Counted from the stretch's first letter, positions 18,991-28,274 are shown. The stretch is 64,000 nt of DNA from Natribacillus halophilus (GCF_900100185.1 NZ_FNEN01000009.1:53406-117405); one strand, 5' to 3'. A program made the numbers and translations. Notes: a model not told the origin generated them from the letters alone.

Positions 18991-19764
18991 ATGGAAAAGA
19001 AAGAGTGGTATTTTGAATATCAGATCCATCAGAACCGTCCCGGCTTGCTCGGGGACATTTCCTCGTTACTTGGGATGCTATCGATTAATATCGTTACGAT
19101 TAACGGGATTGAAAATAATCGACGCGGAATGCTGATCAAGAGCAGCAGCGATGATAATGTTTGGCGTCTACGTGATATATTGGAAACGATGGACGTGATT
19201 TCTCTCAAGAAGGTTCGCGTTCCGAGGCTGCGCGATCGTCTGGCTGTTATGCACGGCCGCTATATCGAAAGAGACACGGATGATAAAAAGACTTACCGTT
19301 TCGTCCGTGATGAACTCGGAGTATTGGTTGATTTTATGGCGGAACTGTTTAAGGAAAAACGGCATTATCTCGTCGGCATCCGGGGAATGCCGAGAGTCGG
19401 AAAAACGGAATCCATCGTGGCCGCGAGCGTCTGTGCCAATAAACATTGGTCATTTATTTCCTCAACGTTACTTAGGCAGACGATCAGAAGCACACTTCCC
19501 GACGATGAAATGAGCGAAGATCTCGTCTATATTATCGATGGCATCGTGACGACCATGCGTGCCCCGGAAAAACACCGCTCGCTTGTCGATGAAATTATGG
19601 GGTTGGCTGCCGTAAAGGTCGTCGAGCATCCGGATATCTTTATCCGGGAAACGGCCTATACGTTGAAAGATTTTGATTGCATCATTGAACTTAGGAACAA
19701 TGTAGACGAGACGATTACTTATGAAATGGTGGAGTCCGGTTTCTCCTCATTTGATATTAGCTAA
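18991..19764 (+). CDS. ymfK: YmfK-type protein with ACT-like domain (DUF3388)
   Basis: A 257-residue cytoplasmic protein. The N-terminal 75 residues look like an ACT-type ligand-binding fold (NRPGLLGDISSLLGMLSINIVTINGIE). The C-terminal part contains GMPRVGKTES near residue 131, which resembles a P-loop. The pattern matches the DUF3388/YmfK family of Bacillales; its role is unknown. AGAGGGGGAGAG precedes the ATG. It lies 16 bases before ymfM. Confidence 0.82.
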   Translation: MEKKEWYFEYQIHQNRPGLLGDISSLLGMLSINIVTINGIENNRRGMLIKSSSDDNVWRLRDILETMDVISLKKVRVPRLRDRLAVMHGRYIERDTDDKKTYRFVRDELGVLVDFMAELFKEKRHYLVGIRGMPRVGKTESIVAASVCANKHWSFISSTLLRQTIRSTLPDDEMSEDLVYIIDGIVTTMRAPEKHRSLVDEIMGLAAVKVVEHPDIFIRETAYTLKDFDCIIELRNNVDETITYEMVESGFSSFDIS

Positions 19765-19780
19765 GTGGTAGGTGTTTGGT

Positions 19781-20683
19781 ATGGGTGAATTAGGTCAATT
19801 TTTACAGGCACAGCGCGAGGAAAAAGGATGGGGACTCGATGAGGTCCAGGCCCGCACGAAAATCCAAAAGCGCTATTTGCTGGCTATAGAAGAAGGACGT
19901 TATGACGATCTTCCGGGTGCTTTTTACGCGCGGGCATTTATCAAGAGTTACGCTGAAGCTCTGGACCTGGAGCCTGAAGAAGTGTTCGCCGAGTATGAGC
20001 ACGATTTGCCGAAACCACGGAAAGAATCAGTGGAATTGCCCACCCGGGCCGAACGTTCCAACAAGCGTGCTTCCCAGGAAAATGAAAAAAAGAATCCCGT
20101 ACTCCCGGCCATCCTCGTTGTGGCCTTTCTCGTTGCGATCGTCGGCGTGATTTGGCTCATGAACATTGACACCGGCGGTGATATAGCCTCTGAGGAAGAA
20201 GAGGGTGATATGGACATCATCGACGAACCGGCTGCAGAAGACGATAATGAAAACACGGAAGAGGAAGGGAACGGAGACGAAGACGCCGAGAACGCAGAAG
20301 AAAATAATGAAACAAACGGCACCGATACCAATGGAGACAATGATAACGGCTCACTCACGTTTGAAGAGGTCACCGATGGGTTTAACTCGGTTTATACGAC
20401 TGATAGCGATTCATTGGATGTGACCCTCGAATTCGATGAAGATACCGACAGCTATGTAGATTTTCGCGAAGAACCGACAGATGATGGTTCCATCGTCGAG
20501 ACGGCGGCTGCTCCTTCCGAAGCCTCCGAGCAGGAATATGATTTCAGCGAGTACGATGAGATTACGATAAACGCTGGCTACACACCTGCCCTTACTATCT
20601 ATGTGAACGGAGAAGAGTTGGAATATGAGCTCGATCCCAACGAAAGAGACTTCCAGCGCATTACCATTCAAAGAGATGAGTAA
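19781..20683 (+). CDS. ymfM: RodZ-like helix-turn-helix membrane protein YmfM
   Basis: About 300 residues: a cytoplasmic HTH domain (GELGQFLQAQREEKGWGLDEV to residue 75), one membrane span near residues 108-130 (LPAILVVAFLVAIVGVIWLM), a strongly acidic linker and a C-terminal extracytoplasmic beta domain (TINAGYTPALTIYVNGEEL). This is the RodZ architecture; RodZ links MreB to the cell-wall elongation machinery. ATG 19781 matches the N-terminus of B. subtilis YmfM; GTG 19772 is an alternative. The ribosome binding site (GGTAGGTG) is weak. The acidic linker suits a salt-adapted surface. Confidence 0.85.
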   Translation: MGELGQFLQAQREEKGWGLDEVQARTKIQKRYLLAIEEGRYDDLPGAFYARAFIKSYAEALDLEPEEVFAEYEHDLPKPRKESVELPTRAERSNKRASQENEKKNPVLPAILVVAFLVAIVGVIWLMNIDTGGDIASEEEEGDMDIIDEPAAEDDNENTEEEGNGDEDAENAEENNETNGTDTNGDNDNGSLTFEEVTDGFNSVYTTDSDSLDVTLEFDEDTDSYVDFREEPTDDGSIVETAAAPSEASEQEYDFSEYDEITINAGYTPALTIYVNGEELEYELDPNERDFQRITIQRDE

Positions 20684-20685
20684 GC

Positions 20686-20724
20686 AAAAGTCCTGCACAC
20701 ATCGAGTGTGAAGGACTTTTATTC
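20686..20724 (+). terminator. Intrinsic terminator after ymfM
   Basis: AAAAGTCCT (20686-20694) pairs with AGGACTTTT (20712-20720), with inner ACAC/GTGT pairing. Confidence 0.75.
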
Positions 20725-20779
20725 TAGTGTGCCCATCCCATTCGAGCGGTACTCGGCATTTCTTTTTACGATTGATTTT

Positions 20780-20788
20780 TGTTAGAAT
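20780..20788 (+). promoter_or_regulatory. Extended -10 promoter of pgsA
   Basis: TG-T-TAGAAT (20780-20788) lies 32 bases upstream of the pgsA start and after the ymfM terminator. The -35 is poor. Confidence 0.45.
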
Positions 20789-20819
20789 GAAGTATGTTCC
20801 TGTAGGAGTGAAGCGTTCC

Positions 20820-21395
20820 GTGAACTTGCCAAACCAAATCACCCTTATCCGTATCGGGTTTATACCGATATTTATGCTGATTTTTCTATACCCTTTTCAG
20901 TGGGGGTCACTCGACATTTTAGGCACGGAAGTGCCTGTCAATCACGCTGTTGCCGGAATGGTTTTCGCCGTGGCGGCGGGGACGGATTGGCTGGACGGAG
21001 CCATCGCCCGTAACCGTAATCTCATTAGCAACTTCGGAAAATTTCTGGACCCGCTTGCTGATAAGCTGCTTGTGACCGCCGCGTTGTTATCGCTCATCGA
21101 ACTCGATCTTTTACCGGCCTGGATGGCTGTCATCATTTTAAGCCGTGAGTTTGCCGTCACCGGCATGAGGCTGGTGGCAGCGGCCGATGGTGCGGTGATT
21201 GCCGCCAGCCCGCTCGGGAAGTGGAAAACGGTCTTCCAAATGCTCGCCATCTTTTTCCTTATCGTTCATAACGCCCCGTTTACAGGGTTCGGATGGCCGA
21301 TTGCGATGATTTTGATGTGGGTCGCCGTGATTTTGACGGTGATTTCCGGCATTGACTATTTTGTGAAAAATAAACACGTATTAAAAGACGCTTAG
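20820..21395 (+). CDS. pgsA: CDP-diacylglycerol-glycerol-3-phosphate 3-phosphatidyltransferase
   Basis: A 191-residue integral membrane enzyme that makes phosphatidylglycerol phosphate, the committed step to phosphatidylglycerol. The CDP-alcohol phosphotransferase motif is complete: TDWLDGAIAR, then GKFLDPLADK. Several hydrophobic spans surround it. GTG 20820 gives MNLPNQITLIRIG, which aligns with B. subtilis PgsA; upstream in-frame codons are not conserved. AGGAG lies 11 bases before it. It precedes cinA as in B. subtilis. Confidence 0.93.
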   Translation: MNLPNQITLIRIGFIPIFMLIFLYPFQWGSLDILGTEVPVNHAVAGMVFAVAAGTDWLDGAIARNRNLISNFGKFLDPLADKLLVTAALLSLIELDLLPAWMAVIILSREFAVTGMRLVAAADGAVIAASPLGKWKTVFQMLAIFFLIVHNAPFTGFGWPIAMILMWVAVILTVISGIDYFVKNKHVLKDA

Positions 21396-21418
21396 ACGAC
21401 TGGGAAGGAGATTCGTCC

Positions 21419-22657
21419 ATGAATGCTGAAATTATTGCTGTAGGAACCGAACTGCTCCTCGGACAAATTGCCAACACGAATGGCCAGTATCTTTCGAAGC
21501 AGTTAACGCATCATGGGGTGAACATTTACAGGCATACCGTTGTCGGAGACAATTTGCAACGGATTCGACAAGCCATTCGTACCGCGGCGAAACATAATGA
21601 TATCGTCATCCTGACCGGCGGTCTCGGCCCCACCGAGGATGATGTGACGAGAAACGCGCTCGCAGAGGAATATGATCTCAAGCTCGTACATGAAGCACGA
21701 GCCCTTGAACATGTGGAAGCTTTTTTTCAAGCGAGGGGCCAAACTGCGAGTGACGCGAACCGGCGCCAGGCGCTGCACGTGGAAGGGTCGGAAGTGTTGC
21801 AAAATCACGTAGGCCTTGCCTGTGGAATGGTGTATAAACATGAAAATACATGGTTTATCCTGTTGCCGGGGCCGCCCCGGGAACTGGAAGGGATGTTCGA
21901 AAAAGAAGTTCGCCCCTTGCTGTCGGCTGCGAATCAGTCCCACGAGTTTTTGTTATCACGGACGTTAAAGTTCTACGGTATTGGTGAATCGGCGCTGGAA
22001 GCACGACTCCATGACTTGATTGTACATCAGGGCAATCCGACAATCGCGCCGCTGGCCGGCCAGGATGAAGTATCGCTACGCTTGACCGTGAAAGACACAG
22101 ACAGGGCACATGCCGAAAGTAAGCTCGATACACTCGAAGAGGCGATCAATGAACGTTGCGGGGAATTTTTATACGGCTACGATGAAGATACGCTCGTTTC
22201 AAAAGCCCTTGATCGCCTGAGAGGCCGTGGATGGCGCGTAGCCAGCGCCGAAAGTGTGACCGGTGGATGGCTCTCAGCATCCTTAACTGATGTGGCCGGC
22301 GCATCCGACGTTTTTGCAGGTGGTGTGATCGCGTATCGCGATGAAACCAAACAAAAACAGCTAAACGTGAAACCGGCGACATTGCAAACGGATGGAGCCG
22401 TGAGCGAAGCCTGCGCCCGGGAGATGGCCGCCGGGGTGAGAAGGACATACCATTCTGAAGTCGGCATCTCATTAACCGGCGTTGCCGGGCCTGATGACCA
22501 GGAAGGCCATCCGCCGGGAACCCTTTTTATCGGCATTAGCTCCCCGGATGTGACCCAGGTATATGCGCGCCATTTGCAAGGTGATCGCGCGACGATAAGA
22601 CGAAGAGCGGCCAAGGAAGCTTGCGCCTGCTTGTTGGAGGTGGGAGGTGAGAGGTGA
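21419..22657 (+). CDS. cinA: CinA, nicotinamide-nucleotide amidase
   Basis: A 412-residue two-domain protein. The N-terminal half is a MoaB/MogA-like fold (IIAVGTELLLGQIANTN, LTGGLGPTEDDVT). The C-terminal half (from about residue 255) is the pyridine nucleotide deamidase domain (SAESVTGGWLSASLTDVAGAS, LTGVAGPD). It recycles NMN and is named for competence-damage induction. The C-terminal codons and the stop run into a heptanucleotide repeat. AGGAG precedes the ATG. recA normally follows, but a helicase gene intervenes here. Confidence 0.93.
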   Translation: MNAEIIAVGTELLLGQIANTNGQYLSKQLTHHGVNIYRHTVVGDNLQRIRQAIRTAAKHNDIVILTGGLGPTEDDVTRNALAEEYDLKLVHEARALEHVEAFFQARGQTASDANRRQALHVEGSEVLQNHVGLACGMVYKHENTWFILLPGPPRELEGMFEKEVRPLLSAANQSHEFLLSRTLKFYGIGESALEARLHDLIVHQGNPTIAPLAGQDEVSLRLTVKDTDRAHAESKLDTLEEAINERCGEFLYGYDEDTLVSKALDRLRGRGWRVASAESVTGGWLSASLTDVAGASDVFAGGVIAYRDETKQKQLNVKPATLQTDGAVSEACAREMAAGVRRTYHSEVGISLTGVAGPDDQEGHPPGTLFIGISSPDVTQVYARHLQGDRATIRRRAAKEACACLLEVGGER

Positions 22658-22670
22658 GAAGTGGGAAGAA
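22636..22670 (+). repeat. Heptanucleotide tandem repeat, locus 3
   Basis: GGAGGTG, GGAGGTG, AGAGGTG, AGAAGTG, GGAAGAA follow one another in seven-base register. The first units encode the last residues of CinA. Confidence 0.65.
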
Positions 22671-22737
22671 GCCCTAAGAAGAACGCTCTTACATCCCAGG
22701 TGTGTTCCTTAACTGATAGAAGAAGGTGATGAAGAAT

Positions 22738-24339
22738 ATGAGTGTATTTGAAAGCGACGATATTAGACTTGAAGTAAAAAAAGCGATTAAAGAGATTGGT
22801 TTTGAAGAACCCTCACCCATTCAAAAGCAAGCCATACCGAAAGCTTTGGACGGCAAAGATGTGATCGGCCAGGCACAGACGGGCACCGGAAAAACGGCCG
22901 CCTTCGGGATTCCCCTCCTTAACAGGCTCCAGTCGTCCTCTCATGTGCAGGCGCTTGTACTGACACCGACCCGCGAACTCGCGATTCAAGTGGCCGGGGA
23001 ATTGCAAAAGCTTTCCACGCACCTGCATGTCACAACGTTGCCGGTCTATGGCGGGCAATCGATCGGGCATCAGATCAAGGCCCTTAAACGAGGGGTCCAG
23101 GTCGTCATCGGCACCCCCGGACGCGTTCAGGATCATTTGCGAAGAAAGACACTCAAGCTTGACCGCGTGGAGACGCTCGTCCTCGACGAAGCGGATGAAA
23201 TGCTGGACATGGGTTTTATCGAAGATATCGAAACGATTTTAAAGCAAACGAATGACGACCGGCAAACGATGCTCTTTTCCGCTACGATGCCGGACCCAAT
23301 CCGCAAGCTTTCCAGACGCTACATGCAGCAACCGGATACCGTCTCGATCAGCAAAAGTGATGTGACTGCCCCATCGATTGAACAGATTTATTTTAAAGTG
23401 CTGGAAAGGAATAAGCTCGAGTCCCTTTGCCGGGTGATCGACCGTTATAATCCGGAGCTCGCGATTGTTTTCTGTCGTACGAAAAAGGGCGTCGCAGAAT
23501 TATCGGAATCCTTGCAGGCGCGGGGATATTTTGCGGACGGCCTGCACGGTGACTTGAATCAATCGCAGCGGGACGCGGTTATGAAGAGGTTCCGGGAAAG
23601 TACGATTGAATTTCTCGTCGCCACGGACGTTGCCGCCCGCGGGCTGGACGTCCAAAACGTGAGTCATGTGATCAACTACGATATTCCGCAGGATCCGGAA
23701 TCCTATGTCCATCGTATCGGACGGACCGGTAGAGCCGGCAAGAGCGGACAAGCGCTGACACTCGTCACTCCGCGTGAAATGAAGCATCTGCGCTCGATTG
23801 AAAAAGAAATCAAAATGGCCTTGCCGACCCGTGACATTCCAACGCTGGAAGAAGTGGTCGAGAAACAACAGGATACGTGGCGGCAACAAATCGCAAATGT
23901 CATTGAGCATAGTGAAGAGACATCCATCTTTGACGAGTTGACCCAGGAGCTCCTTGAGCAATATCGTCCCCAGGAAATCGTTGATGCGCTCCTGAAAATG
24001 AATTACCAAACGGAAAACCATATTTTCGAAGAAGGGTATCATTTTGGAGACACAGGCGGGGCGAAAGGAATGGTTCGCTTCTTTATCAACGTGGGGCGTA
24101 ACGTGAGTTTAACCCCGAAGCTCCTCGCTGATGAAATCGCCGATGCCGTTGGCATCCCCAAAAAATCCGTCGGACGCATCGATCTTTTCGAAAAATTTAC
24201 GTTCGTGGAAGTGCCGGAAGATGTCGCTCCTTTTGTTTACGAAGGTTTGCGGCACTCACGGATTAACGGCGCGCGTGTAAACCTGGAACCGGCCAAGCCG
24301 AGACCGAAACGCGACCAGCGGCGCTCTTCAACCTCCTAG
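22738..24339 (+). CDS. DEAD-box ATP-dependent RNA helicase with DbpA-type RNA-binding domain
   Basis: A 533-residue helicase with the Q motif near PSPIQKQA, Walker A AQTGTGKT, PTRELA, DEAD in VLDEADEMLDMG, SAT, RGLDVQNVSHV and HRIGRTGR. A C-terminal DbpA/CsdA-like RNA-binding domain follows (MVRFFINVGRNVSLTPKLLADEI region) and a basic tail. It probably remodels rRNA or mRNA, in the DeaD/CshA/DbpA group. ATG 22738 is preferred because AGAAGGTGAT is eight bases upstream; GTG 22726 and ATG 22729 overlap that site. It separates cinA from recA, unlike in B. subtilis. Confidence 0.9.
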   Translation: MSVFESDDIRLEVKKAIKEIGFEEPSPIQKQAIPKALDGKDVIGQAQTGTGKTAAFGIPLLNRLQSSSHVQALVLTPTRELAIQVAGELQKLSTHLHVTTLPVYGGQSIGHQIKALKRGVQVVIGTPGRVQDHLRRKTLKLDRVETLVLDEADEMLDMGFIEDIETILKQTNDDRQTMLFSATMPDPIRKLSRRYMQQPDTVSISKSDVTAPSIEQIYFKVLERNKLESLCRVIDRYNPELAIVFCRTKKGVAELSESLQARGYFADGLHGDLNQSQRDAVMKRFRESTIEFLVATDVAARGLDVQNVSHVINYDIPQDPESYVHRIGRTGRAGKSGQALTLVTPREMKHLRSIEKEIKMALPTRDIPTLEEVVEKQQDTWRQQIANVIEHSEETSIFDELTQELLEQYRPQEIVDALLKMNYQTENHIFEEGYHFGDTGGAKGMVRFFINVGRNVSLTPKLLADEIADAVGIPKKSVGRIDLFEKFTFVEVPEDVAPFVYEGLRHSRINGARVNLEPAKPRPKRDQRRSSTS

Positions 24340-24355
24340 TACGGCCACCCCTCCG

Positions 24356-24380
24356 GGCTCCTTTTTCCGAGGAGCCTTTT
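24356..24380 (+). terminator. Intrinsic terminator after helicase gene
   Basis: GGCTCCT (24356-24362) and AGGAGCC (24370-24376), then TTTT. Confidence 0.75.
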
Positions 24381-24383
24381 CTC

Positions 24384-24480
24384 GGCAGGTAAGAAAGTAT
24401 AAACCACTTTCTTATCCTGCATAAGTGCAACTAAGGCTTATCGCCTTAAAGGCTTGGCGATAAGCCAAGTTTTCTTTATT
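24384..24480 (+). repeat. Mosaic intergenic repeat, copy B (short form, full tail)
   Basis: GGCAGGTAAGAAAGTATAA then ACTTTCTTATCCTGC form a short hairpin. They are followed by the tail ATAAGTGCAACTAAGG and the hairpin GGCTTATCGCC/GGCGATAAGCC ending AAGTTTTCTTTATT. The tail resembles an intrinsic terminator. It ends nine bases before the recA LexA box, and its last bases match copy D exactly. Confidence 0.9.
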
Positions 24481-24489
24481 AAAAAAGTT

Positions 24490-24503
24490 AGAATAAATGT
24501 TCG
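24490..24503 (+). promoter_or_regulatory. LexA operator (SOS box) of recA
   Basis: AGAAT-AAAT-GTTCG matches the Bacillus SOS consensus CGAAC-N4-GTTCG at eight of ten positions. It sits eight bases upstream of the recA -35 element. Confidence 0.75.
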
Positions 24504-24511
24504 TATTTCAC

Positions 24512-24540
24512 TTGGCAAATGGTTCAAAACGCGGTATGAT
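24512..24540 (+). promoter_or_regulatory. Sigma-A promoter of recA
   Basis: TTGGCA (24512-24517) and TATGAT (24535-24540) with a 17-base spacer. The leader to the recA ATG is about 100 bases. Confidence 0.8.
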
Positions 24541-24650
24541 GAATGTAGGGGAAACGATCAGTGCCTGCTTTTGCCTGATGGCGAAAGAAAGCGCTCAACG
24601 GCAGTAATCATTGTTTCATTAAATTTAAGGGATTAAAGGAGACTTTTAGC

Positions 24651-25676
24651 ATGAGTGAAAGAAAAGCAGCGCTTGATCAAGCTTTGCGCAATATTGAAAA
24701 GCAATTTGGAAAAGGCTCGATCATGAAGTTGGGAGATGAAACGGAAAATCGCGTTTCCACGGTTTCCAGTGGAACACTCGCCCTAGATATCGCGCTCGGG
24801 GTCGGCGGATATCCGCGGGGACGAGTCGTTGAAATATACGGGCCGGAATCTTCAGGCAAGACGACGGTTGCCCTGCACGCGATCGCAGAAGCTCAACGCG
24901 ATGGCGGACAGGCCGCATTTATCGACGCGGAACATGCTCTTGATCCCGTCTACGCCCGCGCCCTCGGTGTTGATACCGATGAACTGCTGCTCTCGCAGCC
25001 GGATACGGGCGAACAAGCACTGGAAATTGCGGAAGCCCTTGTCCGTAGCGGTGCCGTCGATATTATCGTCGTCGATTCCGTGGCCGCACTCGTGCCGAAA
25101 GCGGAAATCGAAGGGGATATGGGCGACGCGCATGTCGGTTTGCAGGCGCGCTTGATGTCCCAGGCACTGCGGAAACTGTCAGGTGCGATCAGCAAATCGA
25201 ACTCCATCGCGATTTTTATCAATCAAATCCGCGAGAAAGTCGGGGTCATGTTCGGAAGCCCTGAGACAACGACGGGTGGACGTGCCCTTAAATTCTACTC
25301 CTCCGTGCGCCTGGAAGTGCGCAGAGCGGAAGCGTTGAAACAAGGCAACGAAACCGTCGGAAACAAGACGCGCCTGAAAATTGTCAAGAACAAAGTGGCA
25401 CCTCCGTTTCGGCAAGCGGAAGTCGATATTATGTACGGGGAAGGCATTTCCCGCGAAGGGTCGATGCTGGACATTGCCACTGAACTGGAAATCGTGCAAA
25501 AGAGCGGCGCCTGGTACGCCTACGAAGGCGAACGGCTTGGTCAGGGCCGCGAAAATGCCAAACAGTATTTGAAAGAACATCCGGCCGTCACCTCGGAAAT
25601 TGAAACGCGTATCCGCGAGCACCATGAACTGCCGATCCGCGACGAACAGGAAGAGAGCCAGGAACCACATGCCTAA
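24651..25676 (+). CDS. recA: Recombinase RecA
   Basis: A 341-residue DNA strand-exchange ATPase and LexA co-protease. Walker A GPESSGKT is at residues 64-71, followed by DAEHALDP, Walker [13 protein letters not shown] and loops L1/L2 around EGDMGD and the [20 protein letters not shown] stretch. The C-terminus is acidic. The length is typical of Bacillus RecA. Expression is under a LexA box (24490) and a clear sigma-A promoter. AAAGGAGA precedes the ATG, and an intrinsic terminator follows. Confidence 0.98.
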   Translation: MSERKAALDQALRNIEKQFGKGSIMKLGDETENRVSTVSSGTLALDIALGVGGYPRGRVVEIYGPESSGKTTVALHAIAEAQRDGGQAAFIDAEHALDPVYARALGVDTDELLLSQPDTGEQALEIAEALVRSGAVDIIVVDSVAALVPKAEIEGDMGDAHVGLQARLMSQALRKLSGAISKSNSIAIFINQIREKVGVMFGSPETTTGGRALKFYSSVRLEVRRAEALKQGNETVGNKTRLKIVKNKVAPPFRQAEVDIMYGEGISREGSMLDIATELEIVQKSGAWYAYEGERLGQGRENAKQYLKEHPAVTSEIETRIREHHELPIRDEQEESQEPHA

Positions 25677-25682
25677 AGATAG

Positions 25683-25711
25683 AAAAAGCCGGCTGCTGAA
25701 GCCGGCTTTTT
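25683..25711 (+). terminator. Intrinsic terminator after recA
   Basis: AAAAAGCCGGC (25683-25693) pairs with GCCGGCTTTTT (25701-25711). Confidence 0.9.
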
Positions 25712-25722
25712 ATCGTTGTTTT

Positions 25723-25743
25723 GGAGATGAGAGGTGAGATGTA
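25723..25743 (+). repeat. Heptanucleotide tandem repeat, locus 4 (short)
   Basis: GGAGATG, AGAGGTG, AGATGTA in seven-base register, related to the run at 22636. Confidence 0.45.
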
Positions 25744-25804
25744 GCGGACGTGATGGGGGCACTTTTTCAGGTGGATCCCCGCGCTGCACATTCCAGCGGA
25801 CGTG
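25743..25804. repeat. Direct repeat AGCGGACGTG spaced 52 bases
   Basis: AGCGGACGTG occurs at 25743 and again at 25795, exactly 52 bases apart. This equals the unit length of the array that starts at 25897, although the sequence is different. It may be the remnant of another array. Confidence 0.4.
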
Positions 25805-25896
25805 GTAAGGACATCGTCAAAGTCAATATAATCACTTATGTCCGGAAGTGTAGAGACGGAAAATAGCAATTCCCTCCGTTTGAGGAGTTTCTTGTA

Positions 25897-26116
25897 ATTA
25901 CAAAGCGCTGCTTGTACCTCTCGGGGTAGAGCGAACGCCGTTTGAGGGATTACAAAGCGCTGCTTGTACCTCTCGGGGTAGAGCGAACGCCGTTTGAGGG
26001 ATTACAAAGCGCTGCTTGTACCTCTCGGGGCAGTGCGATCACCGTCAGAGGGATTACATTGCGCTTCTGATCCCTCTCGAAGAGGCAATACTTCCACTTG
26101 AGGGTTCACAGAGTGG
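25897..26116 (+). repeat. Tandem array of 52-bp hairpin units (recA-rny locus)
   Basis: The landmark ATTACA recurs at 25897, 25949, 26001 and 26053, with a variant TTCACA at 26105, each exactly 52 bases apart. The first units are nearly identical and the last diverge. The typical unit contains GAGGGATTACA and, after 20 bases, CCTCTCG, so a stem can form. The same family, in reverse orientation, is at 45359-45800. It fills part of the 988-base gap between recA and rny. Confidence 0.9.
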
Positions 26117-26187
26117 AAAGACGAACGTTATTTCTTTTAATAAATTGTTGGACTTTGACTTTACCTTGGCGGACGCGGTAACTGCTG

Positions 26188-26217
26188 TTGACATATGAAC
26201 AACGGCAAGTATACAAT
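26188..26217 (+). promoter_or_regulatory. Strong sigma-A promoter upstream of rny leader
   Basis: TTGACA (26188-26193) is a perfect -35. TACAAT (26212-26217) is 18 bases away, and TATACA (26210-26215) would give 16. No gene starts until rny at 26665. Confidence 0.6.
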
Positions 26218-26664
26218 AAATTATGAATGTATGGGGAACGGCGAACTGTCCCGCCTGTGTCAAAGGCTTGGCTTGGCCGTTTACAGGCAGGTTTTCACCC
26301 ATGATCTTTGTATGATCATGTTCTTAAATGGTGTTACCCAGTTTTGATCACGAGTTTTAGTGAACTTGTGGCACATTCAAATATTTGCAATGAAGCACGC
26401 TGACAAAGAGCATGGAACAGGCTCACGTCCCGGTGTGGTCACCGGACGCCAAAGCGCCCTAAAGAGGCGACAGTTTCCAACTAACTGTGTTCAAAAGGAC
26501 TTTCGGTCGGACATCATACCTCCGTACTTTTTGAACCGTCAACACCTACGAATGAAAGCAGGCATCGCCTGCTTGCTATCTCCGTTTTTCGTTAGGCAAG
26601 CCCGCAACGTTTTCGATTGTCGACTTAAAAATTACAATTGCATAGCAAAGGAGGTGTAGGCGAG
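26218..26664 (+). other. Long untranslated leader or small RNA region before rny
   Basis: About 440 bases with no convincing gene. Stem-loops can be read: GTC-C-CGGTG pairs with CACCGGAC (26427-26447, one bulged C), and AAGCAGGC/GCCTGCTT (26556-26574) is a perfect eight-pair stem with an ATC loop. Open frames in this stretch lack ribosome binding sites and family resemblance. It may be the 5' untranslated region of rny or a separate small RNA. Confidence 0.45.
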
Positions 26665-28236
26665 ATGAATGGCACACTCATCTTGATCATCTCCATTTTG
26701 CTTGTTGTCGTTGCTGTTTTAAGCGGGTTTATTGGGTATTTCATCCGTAGAAAAATTGCCGAAGCTAAAATCACCAGCGCGGAATACGCGGCAAATAAGA
26801 TGATTGAAGATGCAGAGCGCAATGCCGAGACGAGCAAGAAAGAAACGATCCTGGAAGCAAAGAATGAAGCTTATCGCTTGCGCTCCGAAGCCGAAGACGA
26901 TATTCGCGAACGGAGAACTGAAGTTCAGAATCAGGAGAGCCGCCTGCAGAAAAAAGAAGAGGCGCTTGACCGTAAAAGTGAAACGCTTGACAACAAGGAA
27001 GCATCTCTGGAACTCCGGGAGCAAACGCTCGCTGAGAAACAAGAAGAGACAGAAACGATGAATAGCAAAGTGGAACAATTAATCGCCGAACAACACGAAG
27101 AACTGGAACGGATCTCAGGGCTGACGAGAGAGGACGCCCGCCAAATCGTTCGAGCTGAAACCGAACGGGAACTCGACCATGAAAAAGCAGTGATGATTAA
27201 GGAAAATACGGATAAAGTCAAGGAAGAAGCCAATAAGAAAGCCAAGGATATTCTCTCTGTGGCACTGCAAAGATGTGCGGCGGATCATGTCGCCGAAACA
27301 ACGGTGTCTGTCGTTCATTTGCCGAACGATGAGATGAAAGGCCGTATCATCGGACGTGAAGGCAGGAATATTCGCGCCCTGGAGACGTTAACCGGCATTG
27401 ATTTAATCATTGACGATACACCGGAGGCCGTCATCCTCTCCGGTTTCGATCCGATCCGCAGGGAAATTGCACGCACGGCTTTGGAAAGACTCGTTCAGGA
27501 TGGACGGATTCATCCCGCCCGTATTGAAGAAACCGTCGATAAATCCCGACGGGAGGTTGATGAGCGGATACGTGAATACGGAGAGGAAACGACGTTTGAA
27601 ATGGGGATTCATAATTTACACCCTGATCTTCTCAAAATTTTGGGCCGTTTACGGTTTAGAACGAGTTACGGACAGAATGTCCTCAATCACTCAACGGAAG
27701 TCGCCTATTTAACAGGGCTGATGGCCGCAGAATTAGGCGAAGATGTGCAACTGGCCCGTCGGGCCGGATTGCTCCATGATATCGGGAAAGCCATCGATCA
27801 CGAAGTGGATGGCAGCCATGTTGAAATTGGAGTTGAATTAACGAATAAATATAATGAGAACGAGGTCGTTGTGAACAGCGTTGCCTCTCATCACGGTGAT
27901 GTCGAAGCAACCTCGGTTATTGCCACGCTCGTCGCGGCTGCGGACGCGTTATCTGCGGCGAGGCCGGGGGCAAGACGCGAAACGCTTGAAACGTACATTC
28001 GCCGCCTGGAAAAACTGGAGGAGATTGCAGAATCATTTGATGGTGTTGAAAAGACGTATGCCATACAAGCGGGTCGCGAAGTCCGTATTATGGTAAAACC
28101 AGACTTAATCGACGATGTGCTGGCGCATTCGCTGGCACGGGACATCACGAAAAGAGTGGAAAACGAACTCGACTACCCCGGTCATATACGAATCACCGTT
28201 ATTCGTGAAACGCGGGCAGTTGATTACGCTAAGTAA
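26665..28236 (+). CDS. rny: Ribonuclease Y
   Basis: A 523-residue membrane-anchored endoribonuclease that starts decay of many mRNAs. An N-terminal membrane span (about residues 4-25) is followed by a long coiled coil to about residue 200. A KH domain follows ([20 protein letters not shown]) and then an HD domain with [15 protein letters not shown] 26665 is supported by AAGGAGGTG and by the hydrophobic anchor beginning right after it; the open frame extends further upstream. It normally works with RicA (YmcA), encoded at 33163, and precedes ymdB as in B. subtilis. Confidence 0.96.
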   Translation: MNGTLILIISILLVVVAVLSGFIGYFIRRKIAEAKITSAEYAANKMIEDAERNAETSKKETILEAKNEAYRLRSEAEDDIRERRTEVQNQESRLQKKEEALDRKSETLDNKEASLELREQTLAEKQEETETMNSKVEQLIAEQHEELERISGLTREDARQIVRAETERELDHEKAVMIKENTDKVKEEANKKAKDILSVALQRCAADHVAETTVSVVHLPNDEMKGRIIGREGRNIRALETLTGIDLIIDDTPEAVILSGFDPIRREIARTALERLVQDGRIHPARIEETVDKSRREVDERIREYGEETTFEMGIHNLHPDLLKILGRLRFRTSYGQNVLNHSTEVAYLTGLMAAELGEDVQLARRAGLLHDIGKAIDHEVDGSHVEIGVELTNKYNENEVVVNSVASHHGDVEATSVIATLVAAADALSAARPGARRETLETYIRRLEKLEEIAESFDGVEKTYAIQAGREVRIMVKPDLIDDVLAHSLARDITKRVENELDYPGHIRITVIRETRAVDYAK

Positions 28237-28264
28237 GGCGGCACATCTTTTGTGCTGCTTTCTT
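28237..28264 (+). terminator. Intrinsic terminator after rny
   Basis: GCGGCACA and TGTGCTGC form a stem (28239-28258, one G-T pair), followed by a T-rich run. Confidence 0.7.
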
Positions 28265-28274
28265 TCATTTTTAA

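Noticed and set aside
24454..24636. Open frame of 60 codons before recA
   Set aside because: It begins inside mosaic repeat copy B and covers the recA promoter and LexA box.
26360..26659. Open frame of 99 codons before rny
   Set aside because: No ribosome binding site or family resemblance, a composition unlike proteins of this genome, and it crosses predicted stem-loops.
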